A stretch of 64,000 nt of DNA, taken from the NCBI GenBank assembly GCA_047974565.1, contig JBKECN010000085.1, positions 32,064 through 96,063 of the forward strand, read 5' to 3'. The stretch is from JBDIAG01 sp047974565 (GTDB lineage Bacteria; Actinomycetota; Actinomycetes; Actinomycetales; CAWJMD01). A program made the translations under genes and the position numbers. The notes under the pieces are model-generated. The model ran no database searches. It saw nothing but the letters and a program-made list of their open reading frames with translations, and had not been told where the DNA came from. Positions 34,553 to 43,379 of this stretch are shown in pieces (positions within the stretch are counted from its first letter, which is position 1; each line of letters opens with the position of its first letter).

Positions 34553-35107
34553 GTGCCGAGAGCACCTTCTACTGTGTGGCGGGTGGCCGCGCATGTTCTC
34601 TTCGTCTGCTCGGGCAATATCGCCAGGTCAGCCTTCGCGGAGAGGTATGCGGCGCTGCGCGCCCAGCAGCTCGCCCGCCCGGGAATCGTCTTCTCCTCCG
34701 CCGGTTTCGACGCGGTGGAGGGGTATGCCATGGAGCCGCGGATGGCGGCCGAACTCGTCGCCCGTGGCGCCAGCCCGGCCGGCTTCCGGGCCCGTCAGGT
34801 GGAGCCCAAACTGATGTCGGGCGTCGATCTGGTGCTGACCATGACGGTGCGTCAGCGGCACCTGTTGGCCACCCGGTTCGTCTTCACCGCCGATCTCGTG
34901 CATCCGCTCGGCCACGCCGTCCGGCTGCTACCGCAGGTCGCTCCGGCGACGGTGACCAGCCTGGGTCATCAACTCACCGCCCTGGCCCCCGGCTACGACC
35001 GCCGGGACGACGTCCCTGATCCCATGCACGCCGGCCCGCAGGCCGCCCGAGCGGTCGCCGATCGGATCTGCGAGCTCGTCGACGCGCTCCTGGACGGCCT
35101 CACGTAG
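34553..35107 (+). CDS. Low-molecular-weight protein tyrosine phosphatase
   Basis: 184 aa from GTG 34553; GTG codons at 34574 and 34583 are possible true starts. The P-loop VLFVCSGNIARSAFAE has the CX5R signature, and DDVPDPMHAG contains the late general-acid Asp-Pro motif. Enzymes of this fold dephosphorylate tyrosine on proteins or arginine phosphate. It follows 160 bases after the small membrane gene and may or may not belong to that operon. Confidence 0.88.
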   Translation: MPRAPSTVWRVAAHVLFVCSGNIARSAFAERYAALRAQQLARPGIVFSSAGFDAVEGYAMEPRMAAELVARGASPAGFRARQVEPKLMSGVDLVLTMTVRQRHLLATRFVFTADLVHPLGHAVRLLPQVAPATVTSLGHQLTALAPGYDRRDDVPDPMHAGPQAARAVADRICELVDALLDGLT

Positions 35108-35122
35108 CGGCCAACGCCGAAA

Positions 35123-35148
35123 CCGGCGAGGCCCGCAGGCCCCGCCGG
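35123..35148. terminator. Strong GC hairpin between convergent genes
   Basis: CCGGCG-A-GGCC pairs with GGCC-C-CGCCGG around a CGCA loop, 15 bases after the phosphatase stop and about 70 bases from the terC stop. It can serve both convergent genes. Confidence 0.7.
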
Positions 35149-35215
35149 TGACTCGGATCAGCCAGGTTGGTTCCAGCTGCCGGACGGCGTTCGGGTGATC
35201 AGTCGGCTCGGGTGA

Positions 35216-36349
35216 TCAGTCGGATGAACCGGCCTTCCGGCTGGGCGCCTGCCGATCTGAGCCGTGCGGTGCCTCACCCTGTTTCGACCCGGAGCCGGCA
35301 GTGGTGGACACGGTCTCGTGCTGGGCGGTGGCGGGGCCGGCCTGCGACTCGGGCTCGGTCCCGGTCGCGTCGGGGCCGTCGTCGTCCGACCCGGCTTCGA
35401 CGGCAGCGTCCGGCTCGGGTGCCGGCCGCAGCAGGCTCAGTGTCACCGAGCCGGCCAGGACCACGACGATGACGGCCAGGCTGACCAGCGACGGGATCTC
35501 GGGGATGGCCGTCGAGATGGTCTTGTGCGCGGCCTGCAGGATCAGTTTGACCCCGATGAAGCCGAGGATGATCGCCAAGCCCTTGCTGAGGTAGTGGAAC
35601 CGGTCGAGCATGCCGGCGAGCAGGAAGTACAGCGCTCGCAGACCGAGGATGGCGAAGGCGTTGGAGGAGTAGATGATGAACGTGTCGCTGGAGACCGCGA
35701 GCACGGCGGGCACCGAGTCGACGGCGAAGACCAGATCGGCGGCCTCGATGGCCACCACGACCGCCAGCAGCGGGGTGGCAACCCGGCGGCCTGCCTCCTT
35801 GACGAAGAACCGGGTGCCGGCGTACTCGTCGCGCATCGGCACGATCCGCCGCAGGGCGCGGACCGCGATGTTCTGACTGGGGTCGTACTCCTCCTCGTCG
35901 TCCTTCATGAGCTTCCATGCGCTCCACAGCAGGATGGCCGCGAAGACGAAGAGCACGGCGGTGAACTGCGAGACGATGGCCACACCGGCCGCGATGAAGA
36001 TGGCCCGGAAGAACAGGGCACCGATGACCCCGTAGAAGAGCACCCGGTGCTGGTACTCCTTGGGCACCGCGAAGTAGCCGAAGATCAGGGCGAAGACGAA
36101 GAGATTGTCGACGGACAGACTCTTCTCCAGCAGCCAGGCCGTGGTGTACTCCACGGCCGCATTGGTACCGAGCACGTACCAGACCAGGCCGCCGAAGGCG
36201 AGGGCGAGGCCCACCCAGACGGCGCTCCAGATGGCCGCCTCACGAAATCCGATGACGTGGCTCTTGCGATGGGCGAGTAGGTCGATGGCCAGGGCCACCA
36301 CGACGATGGCTGCGAAGGTCAGCCACAGCCAGAGGGGAACGTCAAGCAC
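35216..36349 (-). CDS. TerC family membrane protein
   Basis: 377 aa from GTG 36349 (VLDVPLWLWLTF); AGAGGA lies upstream. About nine membrane helices carry the two TerC signature regions with acidic residues in the membrane: WLLEKSLSVDNLFVF and AIEAADLVFAVDSVPAV. TerC proteins are linked to metal export, manganese loading of secreted proteins and tellurite resistance. A disordered acidic C-terminal tail of about 75 residues follows. No other ter genes are nearby. Confidence 0.93.
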   Translation of the reverse strand: MLDVPLWLWLTFAAIVVVALAIDLLAHRKSHVIGFREAAIWSAVWVGLALAFGGLVWYVLGTNAAVEYTTAWLLEKSLSVDNLFVFALIFGYFAVPKEYQHRVLFYGVIGALFFRAIFIAAGVAIVSQFTAVLFVFAAILLWSAWKLMKDDEEEYDPSQNIAVRALRRIVPMRDEYAGTRFFVKEAGRRVATPLLAVVVAIEAADLVFAVDSVPAVLAVSSDTFIIYSSNAFAILGLRALYFLLAGMLDRFHYLSKGLAIILGFIGVKLILQAAHKTISTAIPEIPSLVSLAVIVVVLAGSVTLSLLRPAPEPDAAVEAGSDDDGPDATGTEPESQAGPATAQHETVSTTAGSGSKQGEAPHGSDRQAPSRKAGSSD

Positions 36350-36585
36350 GGAGGTGTCCTCTTCTCGGGCCGTCGCGGCCCGGTGGGTCGGGAAGCCGGT
36401 CGCGGCACTGTGTGGGATGGGGTGCTGACCGGTTCGGGGGAAGGCGTCCTGTCCATGTTGGCGTGTTCCAGGGCTGCCGGGCACGTCGTCAGTAGGACGA
36501 CTTGACCATCCTGATTCTGCCGAGTCTCGGCAATCTTGTATCGGCTGCTGCCCGGGTGGGTCACCGGTGCTGCGCCGGCCACCAG

Positions 36586-37809
36586 CTACTCGGTGGGCGG
36601 GGGCGGCCAGCCGAGCAATCCGGCCACCACCACGGCGGTGCTCAGGGTCAATCTCTCCCGCAGGTCGGTGGGGTCATGGCCGGTGAGTTCGGCCACTCGT
36701 TGCAGGCGGTACGTCACCGCCCGCACGGACAGGTGGAGTTGGCGGGCGGTGGCGGTGGCGTTGGCGCCGGTATCGAAGTACACCTGCACCGTCCGCAGCA
36801 GGTCCTCACCGCGATGGCGGGCGGTGAGTAGTCCGCTCAGCGTGGACTCGACCAGTTCCCAGGCGGCCTCCCGGTCTCGTAGCAGTACCCGGTAGACGGC
36901 CAGTTCGTCCCCGTGCACGACCTCCTGGTCGAGTCCCACCCGCCGGGCCAGGTCGAGGACGTCGACCGCTTCCAGATATCCGGTGCGCACGGCGGCCGGC
37001 CCGGCCCGGGCGGCCGAGACCGCCACCCGCCAGACCTGCTCCCCGTCGGGGTCGCGAGGTGCCCCCAGGACGTCGCGCAGGGCTTTGTCCACCGCGCCCA
37101 CCACGCCGTCCGCTGCTGCCCGGTCGGGGGCGGCGGCGATCGTCAGAAGCCGGTCGTCCCACATCATCACCAGCGCCACGGCATCGGAGAAGCGCCCGCG
37201 CAGGGCGCGTTCGATCCGCGGAGGCAGACTGGCAGCGGCGTTCTGGCCGAAGCCGTCGCGGCGCTCGGCCGCCAGCACGACCATCGGCCCGGCCAGGTGT
37301 ATCCCGAGCGTGCCGGCCCGGGTGGCGGCCTCTCGGGCCGCCGATCCGCCGGCTAGGAGGGCCTCGACGATCTGGTAGCGGGTGCTCTCCTCGAGGCGGA
37401 CCATTCCGGCCACCGCCTCCTGATACCCCTCGATCATCGCCGCGACGGCGTCGTCCGCGGCTCGTAGCAGCCACAGGGCGGCCTCGCGGGGCTGATCCGG
37501 ATCGCCGACGGCGGGGCCGTCGCGCCAGAGCCGCCAGGCGGAGGACAGATACAGGTCGACCACAGCGCGGGAGGCGGCCCCGACCCGGGCTGCGCGGCCA
37601 CCGCAGTCGCGGCAGCCGGCGAGTTCGGCCGGATCGAGGCGGCGTCGGCCGGTGGCGCAAGCCAGTGCGTCGGTGAGGAACGACCCGAGCAGTGCGGACT
37701 CGGCGAAGGGCTCGCCGGTGAGGCCGGCGTCGTCCGCGGCTCGCTGCGCCACCTCCTCCAGCAGGCTCGACATATCCGCCGTCAAGCCGTCTGAATCTGT
37801 CGCGCTCAT
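36586..37809 (-). CDS. PucR/CdaR-type transcriptional regulator
   Basis: 407 aa from ATG 37809. An N-terminal helical region and a GGDEF-like degenerate middle domain lead to a C-terminal HTH_30 domain (LLRTVQVYFDTGANATATAR then LSVRAVTYRLQRVAELTG). The family regulates catabolic genes such as those for purines or sugar acids. No clear target gene is adjacent; the neighbours are terC downstream and an MBL-fold gene upstream, all on the same strand. Confidence 0.85.
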   Translation of the reverse strand: MSATDSDGLTADMSSLLEEVAQRAADDAGLTGEPFAESALLGSFLTDALACATGRRRLDPAELAGCRDCGGRAARVGAASRAVVDLYLSSAWRLWRDGPAVGDPDQPREAALWLLRAADDAVAAMIEGYQEAVAGMVRLEESTRYQIVEALLAGGSAAREAATRAGTLGIHLAGPMVVLAAERRDGFGQNAAASLPPRIERALRGRFSDAVALVMMWDDRLLTIAAAPDRAAADGVVGAVDKALRDVLGAPRDPDGEQVWRVAVSAARAGPAAVRTGYLEAVDVLDLARRVGLDQEVVHGDELAVYRVLLRDREAAWELVESTLSGLLTARHRGEDLLRTVQVYFDTGANATATARQLHLSVRAVTYRLQRVAELTGHDPTDLRERLTLSTAVVVAGLLGWPPPPTE

Positions 37810-37945
37810 GGGCCCAGTATGGCGTTGACGCCCCTGGCTCGAGGAAGGCGTCCTTGCCGGGACTCTGCATAGTCCCGGGCGCGGAGGCCTCGATCGGTGA
37901 CTGGCCGGACCGGCCCGGGTCACTGTTCGATGCGGGATGACCGGG

Positions 37946-38590
37946 TCAGGGGGCGACCGGGGCACGTCCGGCGTCGCGCAGGTCCTGGATCGGGGTCTGG
38001 CCGAGGTTGCCGAGCTGGCGAAGGTAGAGCTCGCGTCCGACTCCGGAGAGCAGCGCGTCGTGGATCGGCACCAGCACGCCCGCGCCCACGCCCCGGGCGA
38101 ATTCCACGGTCTCCTTGAAGGCGCACCAGGGGGCGTTCACCGGGCAGGCCAGGACGTCGATCCCGTCGGGGGTGTACTCGTAGGCGTCGCCGGGATGCAG
38201 CAGCGTGGGCTCGCCGTCCGCGCTCAGTACCACCCCCACGTTGCCGACCCGCGGGATGTCGGCGTGGATCACCGCGTGTCGGCCACCGACCGGGCTGAGT
38301 CGGACCCCGTCGAGGTCGACGGCCTCACCCGGCACCATCGCCTCGGCGCGCGGATCGCCGATGATATCCAGCACGGCCGGCTCCACGAGCACCCGCGCGG
38401 CCGGATTGGCTGCCAGCAGCCCGGGTACAGCCGCCGGGTCGATGTGGTCGGGGTGCTGGTGGGTGACCAGGACCGCGTCCAGGTCCCGTTGGTCGTGCCA
38501 GGCGGAGCTGAACGCGCCCGGGTCGATGAGGATCCGGCGTCCGCCGGTCTCCACGAGCAGGCAGGAGTGGCCGAGGCTTGTTATGTGCAT
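37946..38590 (-). CDS. Metallo-beta-lactamase-fold hydrolase (UlaG-like)
   Basis: 214 aa from ATG 38590. LGHSCLLVE and the metal motif VTHQHPDHID (HxHxDH) near residue 63, a GGRHAVIH segment and DAYEYTPDGIDVLACPVNAPW define the UlaG/YycJ-like branch. The later His in VPIHDA completes a two-metal site. Substrate unknown; related proteins hydrolyse lactones or phosphodiesters. It lies 124 bases downstream of the large helical protein gene on the same strand. Confidence 0.88.
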   Translation of the reverse strand: MHITSLGHSCLLVETGGRRILIDPGAFSSAWHDQRDLDAVLVTHQHPDHIDPAAVPGLLAANPAARVLVEPAVLDIIGDPRAEAMVPGEAVDLDGVRLSPVGGRHAVIHADIPRVGNVGVVLSADGEPTLLHPGDAYEYTPDGIDVLACPVNAPWCAFKETVEFARGVGAGVLVPIHDALLSGVGRELYLRQLGNLGQTPIQDLRDAGRAPVAP

Positions 38591-38714
38591 AGGGTCACGC
38601 TGGCACGGGCCTGGAGTTTCGTACAGACCCGCTGTGTGCTCGTACCAACCCACCCTCGTGCAGACCCGTCGTGTCCTGCGCCGGCCCGCCGGGACTTGGT
38701 CGCACGGATGCGTC

Positions 38715-41414
38715 CTACAAGGCAGCCCCGGCACCGCGCTGGGTGGGAACCGTGGGCCTGGCGGGCTGGGTCGGCAGCGAGCCGGTGTCGGTGAGCCGGG
38801 CCCGTTCGCGTCGGAAGGGGTCGAGTTCGGCGCACAACTCGGCCAGTTGCCGAATGCCCACCTGGACGGTGGCAGCCTCGGCGCACGCGTTGGCCAACTC
38901 CCACGCGGCCGCGGCACCGGCGGGGGTGTCCGCCGTCGCGCGCAGGGTTTCGGCCATGGCAGCGAGGTCGAGCCGAGGTTCGACCGGCAGCGCTCGGGAC
39001 CACTCCAGGGCGGTGCCCTCGAGGTCGAAGCCGGGCCCATTGACCAGGGCGCTGAGGGCGGCGACGGTGGCCTGACGGTCGTGCTCGTGCGGCAGGCAGG
39101 CACCGAACAGCAGGGAGGTGGCGGTGGCCACCGAGATCCGCCCCGAGGCCTGGCCGAGCAGGCCCAGCGCGCCGAGATCCTCCACGGTGGGTCGCACGTC
39201 GCGATCGGACAGCGGACCGAGCAGATAGGCGGCGGCGACCTCGCGGTGGTGCGGCAGCGTGTACAGGGCGGCGAGCGCGAGCCCGTCATGGCTCCCGTCC
39301 GGGAGTACTCGCACGTCGAAGGCGTGCCGGGTCAGCGGCCCGTCCGTGGGCCGCTGCACGCTCGTGGTGGTGACCTGCGGCCGCTCGCCGGTGAGCCGGA
39401 CGCGCACAGCGGGGCGAGAGGGCACGTGCTGGCGCAAGGCGTGTTCGATCGTGCGCGCCAACGGCGAGGCCACTCGGGAGAGCCTGGCGAAGACGTCGGC
39501 CTCGATCTGGGTTCCGTGTGCTCGCAGCAACGCCTGCTCGATGTCCAGCGGCCAGGCAGTTCGAGAGGACTCGGCGAAGGCGGCGACCCGCTCGGCGAGC
39601 GCCGCGGGGTCGATCGCCCCGGTGGGCTCGGTGGGCAGGCTGAGCAGCGCCGTGGCCGCCCCGGAGCGGACTCGCGACAGGATCTCCTTGGCGCGCAGCG
39701 TCATACAGCCTGCGGGGCCCTGAGGGGCGCGCCAGCCGATCTCCTGCACGGGATGATCGGCAGGCAGCAAGAGACCCACGAGCAGGGCCAGCGCCGGGCG
39801 CTCGCCCAGCCAGCGGCCCGGCTCGCCGGCCAAAGCGGCATCCGCGGCGGCCTCCAGCGTGGTGGTGATCCCCACCAGGGCGGTTCTGGCTGCGTCCAGG
39901 TCGTCCCCGACGAGCGCGGCCACGCCGTCCAGGACGTACTCGGCGAGCATTGGGTCCAGGTCGTGCAGGTATTCCTCACACAGCACGGCGAGGTGATCCA
40001 GGGTGCGGGCCGGGCCGGGAAGGGGTGCCCCGGCGGTCACTGCGGCCCTGCGTCGCGGGGCCCGGCGACGGCCCCGGGCGGGGGATGTCGCGGTGTCCGC
40101 GTCGGGGTGGGCTGCGTCCCGGGCATGGTGGTGCGGCGGGCCGTTACGGGCTGCGGGCCGGGGGCCGGAGGTGAACTCCTCGGCGTGCGTGGGTGCGTCC
40201 AGGCCGCGGCCGGCGGGCTCGTGGGCGGGCGTGCTGGGCAGCATCGCGCCGTACCGGTCGCGGGCACTGGCCGGCAGTGCCTGGAAGACCCTGACGGCCT
40301 CCTGCGGCAAGAGCGTCGAGGCCGCCCGGGCGATCGGTTCGCAGATCCCCTCGACCACATCGATGTCGGCCAGATCGAGGATGGCGATGACGGCGTCGAC
40401 GCAGTGCCCGCGTACCGCCTCGCCGGCGGTGAAGCCCTCCCGCAGCGCCACCGCGAGCTGCCCGGCGACCTCTGGCTTGCGCTCGGCGACGCTGCGCATC
40501 CAGTCGATGTGCCGCACGATGGTGCCGGGCGTGCCGGACTCGAAGATGGTGCTGCTCATCCGGGTGAGCAACTGGATGGGCAGCGGGGTACTGGCGTCGC
40601 GTCGGTACAGCGCGTCGGCGACCGCGGCGACGACCTCCGGGCGAGGGTCGGCGAGCAGGCGCAGGTAGGCGTCGTCGCGGGCGAGCATCTCGTCGTTGGA
40701 CGGGTCCAGCAGCTCGTGCAACTGCAGGAACCATCGCATCTGCTCTGGTTCCTCGGCGGGCCGGTGCTGCAGGACGAGGTCGATCAGGGTGCTGCGGTCG
40801 ATCATCCCGGCTGCGGCCGCATCGGTGATGGCTTCGGCCCAGGGTCCGCTGGACAGCACCTGGCCGGCCCCCGGGGAGGCAAGCAGGCCGGGAATCACGG
40901 CGCACATGCTCGGATCGCCCGACAGCAGTGCCGACAGTGCGCCGTCACCGTGGGCCTCGGCGGCGGCGCCCAGGGCTGAACTCAGCGCGAACAGGTAGGT
41001 GTCGGTGGTGGGGCGGGCCAGCCGCCAGTCCTCACACAGGGTTTCGATGAGGACCAGACGGTGGTCGGTCATCCCCAGCACGTCCTCGGACAGGTGCCAG
41101 ACCACGTCGGCGATCCAGGTGCCCAGCCGGTCGGACATGGCCAGGCTGAAGACTCGTTGGTCGATGCCGGTGACGGCGGGTTCGCCCAGTTCGGCGGCCG
41201 CGTCGGCGGCGTCCTCGGTGCACACGGCGCGCAGCAGGGCCAGGGAGCAGGCGACCGAGTCGGGGTAGTCGGGGAGCACCAGGGCTACCCGGTCCAGCAC
41301 TGGATCGAAGGCGGAGTCCCGGTCTTCCAGGGGCACGCTCAAGGCGTAGCCGGCCGCCCGTGCTGCGTCGCCGTGCAGCAGGGCGTCCTCCAGGTACAGC
41401 TCGCGCTCGATCAC
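38715..41414 (-). CDS. Large helical-repeat protein, probably DUF6493 family
   Basis: 899 aa from GTG 41414, with AGGGGA upstream. Almost the whole chain is predicted helix in HEAT/ARM-like repeats, interrupted by a disordered basic and His-rich linker around 420-470 (HHHARDAAH). No catalytic motif is visible. Proteins of this size and pattern in actinobacteria are assigned to DUF6493 and often occur with SWIM or MoxR-type ATPase genes, none of which are seen here. The name is a moderate-confidence recognition; function unknown. Confidence 0.6.
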   Translation of the reverse strand: MIERELYLEDALLHGDAARAAGYALSVPLEDRDSAFDPVLDRVALVLPDYPDSVACSLALLRAVCTEDAADAAAELGEPAVTGIDQRVFSLAMSDRLGTWIADVVWHLSEDVLGMTDHRLVLIETLCEDWRLARPTTDTYLFALSSALGAAAEAHGDGALSALLSGDPSMCAVIPGLLASPGAGQVLSSGPWAEAITDAAAAGMIDRSTLIDLVLQHRPAEEPEQMRWFLQLHELLDPSNDEMLARDDAYLRLLADPRPEVVAAVADALYRRDASTPLPIQLLTRMSSTIFESGTPGTIVRHIDWMRSVAERKPEVAGQLAVALREGFTAGEAVRGHCVDAVIAILDLADIDVVEGICEPIARAASTLLPQEAVRVFQALPASARDRYGAMLPSTPAHEPAGRGLDAPTHAEEFTSGPRPAARNGPPHHHARDAAHPDADTATSPARGRRRAPRRRAAVTAGAPLPGPARTLDHLAVLCEEYLHDLDPMLAEYVLDGVAALVGDDLDAARTALVGITTTLEAAADAALAGEPGRWLGERPALALLVGLLLPADHPVQEIGWRAPQGPAGCMTLRAKEILSRVRSGAATALLSLPTEPTGAIDPAALAERVAAFAESSRTAWPLDIEQALLRAHGTQIEADVFARLSRVASPLARTIEHALRQHVPSRPAVRVRLTGERPQVTTTSVQRPTDGPLTRHAFDVRVLPDGSHDGLALAALYTLPHHREVAAAYLLGPLSDRDVRPTVEDLGALGLLGQASGRISVATATSLLFGACLPHEHDRQATVAALSALVNGPGFDLEGTALEWSRALPVEPRLDLAAMAETLRATADTPAGAAAAWELANACAEAATVQVGIRQLAELCAELDPFRRERARLTDTGSLPTQPARPTVPTQRGAGAAL

Positions 41415-41590
41415 GTCGTCCCCTGCTCGCCCAAAGCCTGTCTTGCGGCACATCGGCAGCCAGGCGCCCAGCCTTGAGGTTCACGGGCGTACCGGGGCAA
41501 GGGGTTTGTTTCCGGCTCGTCTGGTATGGGCGGCCACCCTGGGTAGCTATTTGGGGACGGCCGAGATGCTGGCCAGGAACGCTGTGCGGC

Positions 41591-42493
41591 TCAGGCCCAC
41601 GCCTGGCCGGTCAGCCGGCGGTAGGCCTCCAGGTAGCGCTCGCGGGTGCGCTCGACGACGTGATCGGGCAGTGGCGGAGGAGGTGTCGAGCCGTGGCGGT
41701 CCCAGCCCGATTCGGGGCTGGTCAACCAGTCCCGGACGATCTGCTTGTCGAAACTGGGCTGACGCCGTCCCGGCTGCCAATGCTCCTTGGGCCAGTACCG
41801 CGAGGAGTCTGGGGTCAGGATCTCGTCGGCCAGGACCAGAGTGGACGGGTCGCTCGGATCGCTGCCGAACTCGAACTTGGTGTCGGCCAGGATGATCCCG
41901 GCCCGGTCGGTGATCTCGGCGGCCGCCGCGTAGACGGCCACGGTGAGCCGGCGAAGCCGGTCGGCCAGGTCGTCCCCCACGGACGCGCGTACCGCCTCGT
42001 AGGTGACGTTCTCGTCGTGCTCTCCCAGGGCCGCCTTGGTGGCCGGGGTGAAGATCGGCTCAGCCAACTTGGAGCCGTCCTCCAGCCCGGCCGGCAGAGC
42101 CACCCCGCACACCGAGCCGGTTGCGCGGTAGTCACTCAGACCCGAACCGGTGAGGTAGCCGCGAGCGACACACTCCACCGGGACCATGTCCAGACGGCGG
42201 CAGATCATCGCCCGCCCGGCAACGGCTTCGGGTACATCGAGGGACATCAGGTGGTTGGGCAACGGGTGATCGTCGGTGATCAGCCCGTCCAGCCGGTCGA
42301 ACCACCACAGCGTCATCGCGGTGAGGATTCGACCCTTGTCCGGGATCGGCGTCGTAAGCACGTGGTCGTAGGCGCTGACCCGATCGCTGGCGACGACGAG
42401 TACCCGTTCGGGCTCATCGGATCGGGCGTACAGATCTCGCACCTTGCCGGAGTAGATGTGGGTCCACTCCGGCAGCTCGGCGACCTCGTGCAT
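41591..42493 (-). CDS. purC: SAICAR synthetase
   Basis: 300 aa from ATG 42493. YSGKVRDLY near residue 15, DRVSAYDHVL, VECVARGYLTGSG and DTKFEFG are the family's substrate and ATP-binding blocks. It ligates aspartate to CAIR in purine synthesis. purF lies 12 kb away on the same strand, so the pur genes here are scattered. The bldC-type gene ends 12 bases upstream on the same strand, so the two may be cotranscribed. Confidence 0.97.
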   Translation of the reverse strand: MHEVAELPEWTHIYSGKVRDLYARSDEPERVLVVASDRVSAYDHVLTTPIPDKGRILTAMTLWWFDRLDGLITDDHPLPNHLMSLDVPEAVAGRAMICRRLDMVPVECVARGYLTGSGLSDYRATGSVCGVALPAGLEDGSKLAEPIFTPATKAALGEHDENVTYEAVRASVGDDLADRLRRLTVAVYAAAAEITDRAGIILADTKFEFGSDPSDPSTLVLADEILTPDSSRYWPKEHWQPGRRQPSFDKQIVRDWLTSPESGWDRHGSTPPPPLPDHVVERTRERYLEAYRRLTGQAWA

Positions 42494-42505
42494 GCCTGGA
42501 GTCTG

Positions 42506-42730
42506 TCAGATCTCCCGTTGTGGCATGTCGTCACTGGCCTCGAAGGTGCTGTGCGCCAGCAGCGCCAAGGCTTCGGACTCGCGGTAGCGCCGGTGTCCGC
42601 CGAGGGTACGCACAGCCGTGATCTTGCCGGCTGATGCCCACCTTGCGACGGTCTTGGGGCTCACGCGAAACATCTCCGCCACCTCACCAGGGGTGAGGAG
42701 GCGCTCGTTCTCAGGGCCGCGCCTGTTCAT
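42506..42730 (-). CDS. bldC: BldC-like MerR-family DNA-binding protein
   Basis: 74 aa from ATG 42730 with GGAG upstream. It is a bare MerR-type winged helix: LLTPGEVAEMFRVSPKTVARWA then ITAVRTLGGHRRYRESE, very close to Streptomyces BldC (68 aa), which binds DNA as head-to-tail multimers to control development. There is no effector-binding domain. The C-terminal dozen residues differ from BldC. A 650-base non-coding region lies upstream and probably holds its promoter. Confidence 0.92.
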   Translation of the reverse strand: MNRRGPENERLLTPGEVAEMFRVSPKTVARWASAGKITAVRTLGGHRRYRESEALALLAHSTFEASDDMPQREI

Positions 42731-43379
42731 GTCTTGCTCCGTTCTCAATCATCCTGCGGTTGTGCTGGTGAAACGGCCATGGGGCACCGGAATGACGCCC
42801 GGAGACCGAATCTTCGTTGCTGCCTCAATCGACCGACTCGAATGGCCCAATCCTCCACTCAGGGCCGCTCGACGCCGGTCGTGGGGCTGCATGCCGCCAC
42901 AACCCTCGCCCAACTTCACCACCAACTTGCCACCTCATAGTGGCAGGTTCTCGACCGTGTCGCTCGAATTGCATTCGTTGACACTTGTGCTCGGGAAGGG
43001 TCATTCGGTGGTATCCCCGGCTGTCGCGAGGCATTCCACGCGGTTGTCGGGGGTGGTTGTCGGGCTCGGTCCGACGGGTCGCGGCACCGGCACCTGGGGT
43101 GAGTTGGAGGGCAGTGCACTCGGCACTGAGAACCGCCCGTTCACCACATGCACCGGTAACTCTCCGTTACGAGAATTGGCCTTCTGTCATCCGCGAGAGT
43201 ACATCCTCAGGATTAATCCCCTGGTTGTACTTGGGCGGTGAAATCGGCCATTCTGGATGGTGGCACTGGGAATACCACCCCTTTGGCCCCCCCAACACGC
43301 CCATGTGGGCGTGTCGAACCCCGGTCCAGCCCCTCGACGCAGGTCCCCACCGGGCGTTTTCGGGTGCCAAGATTCGGGC
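42731..43379. other. Long divergent intergenic region bldC/pgm
   Basis: 649 bases with no supported gene; open frames lack start signals and family features. TTGACA at 42979 and the inverted repeat GTAAC-TCTCC-GTTAC near 43157 are possible promoter or operator parts. G+C drops compared with coding flanks. Confidence 0.5.
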
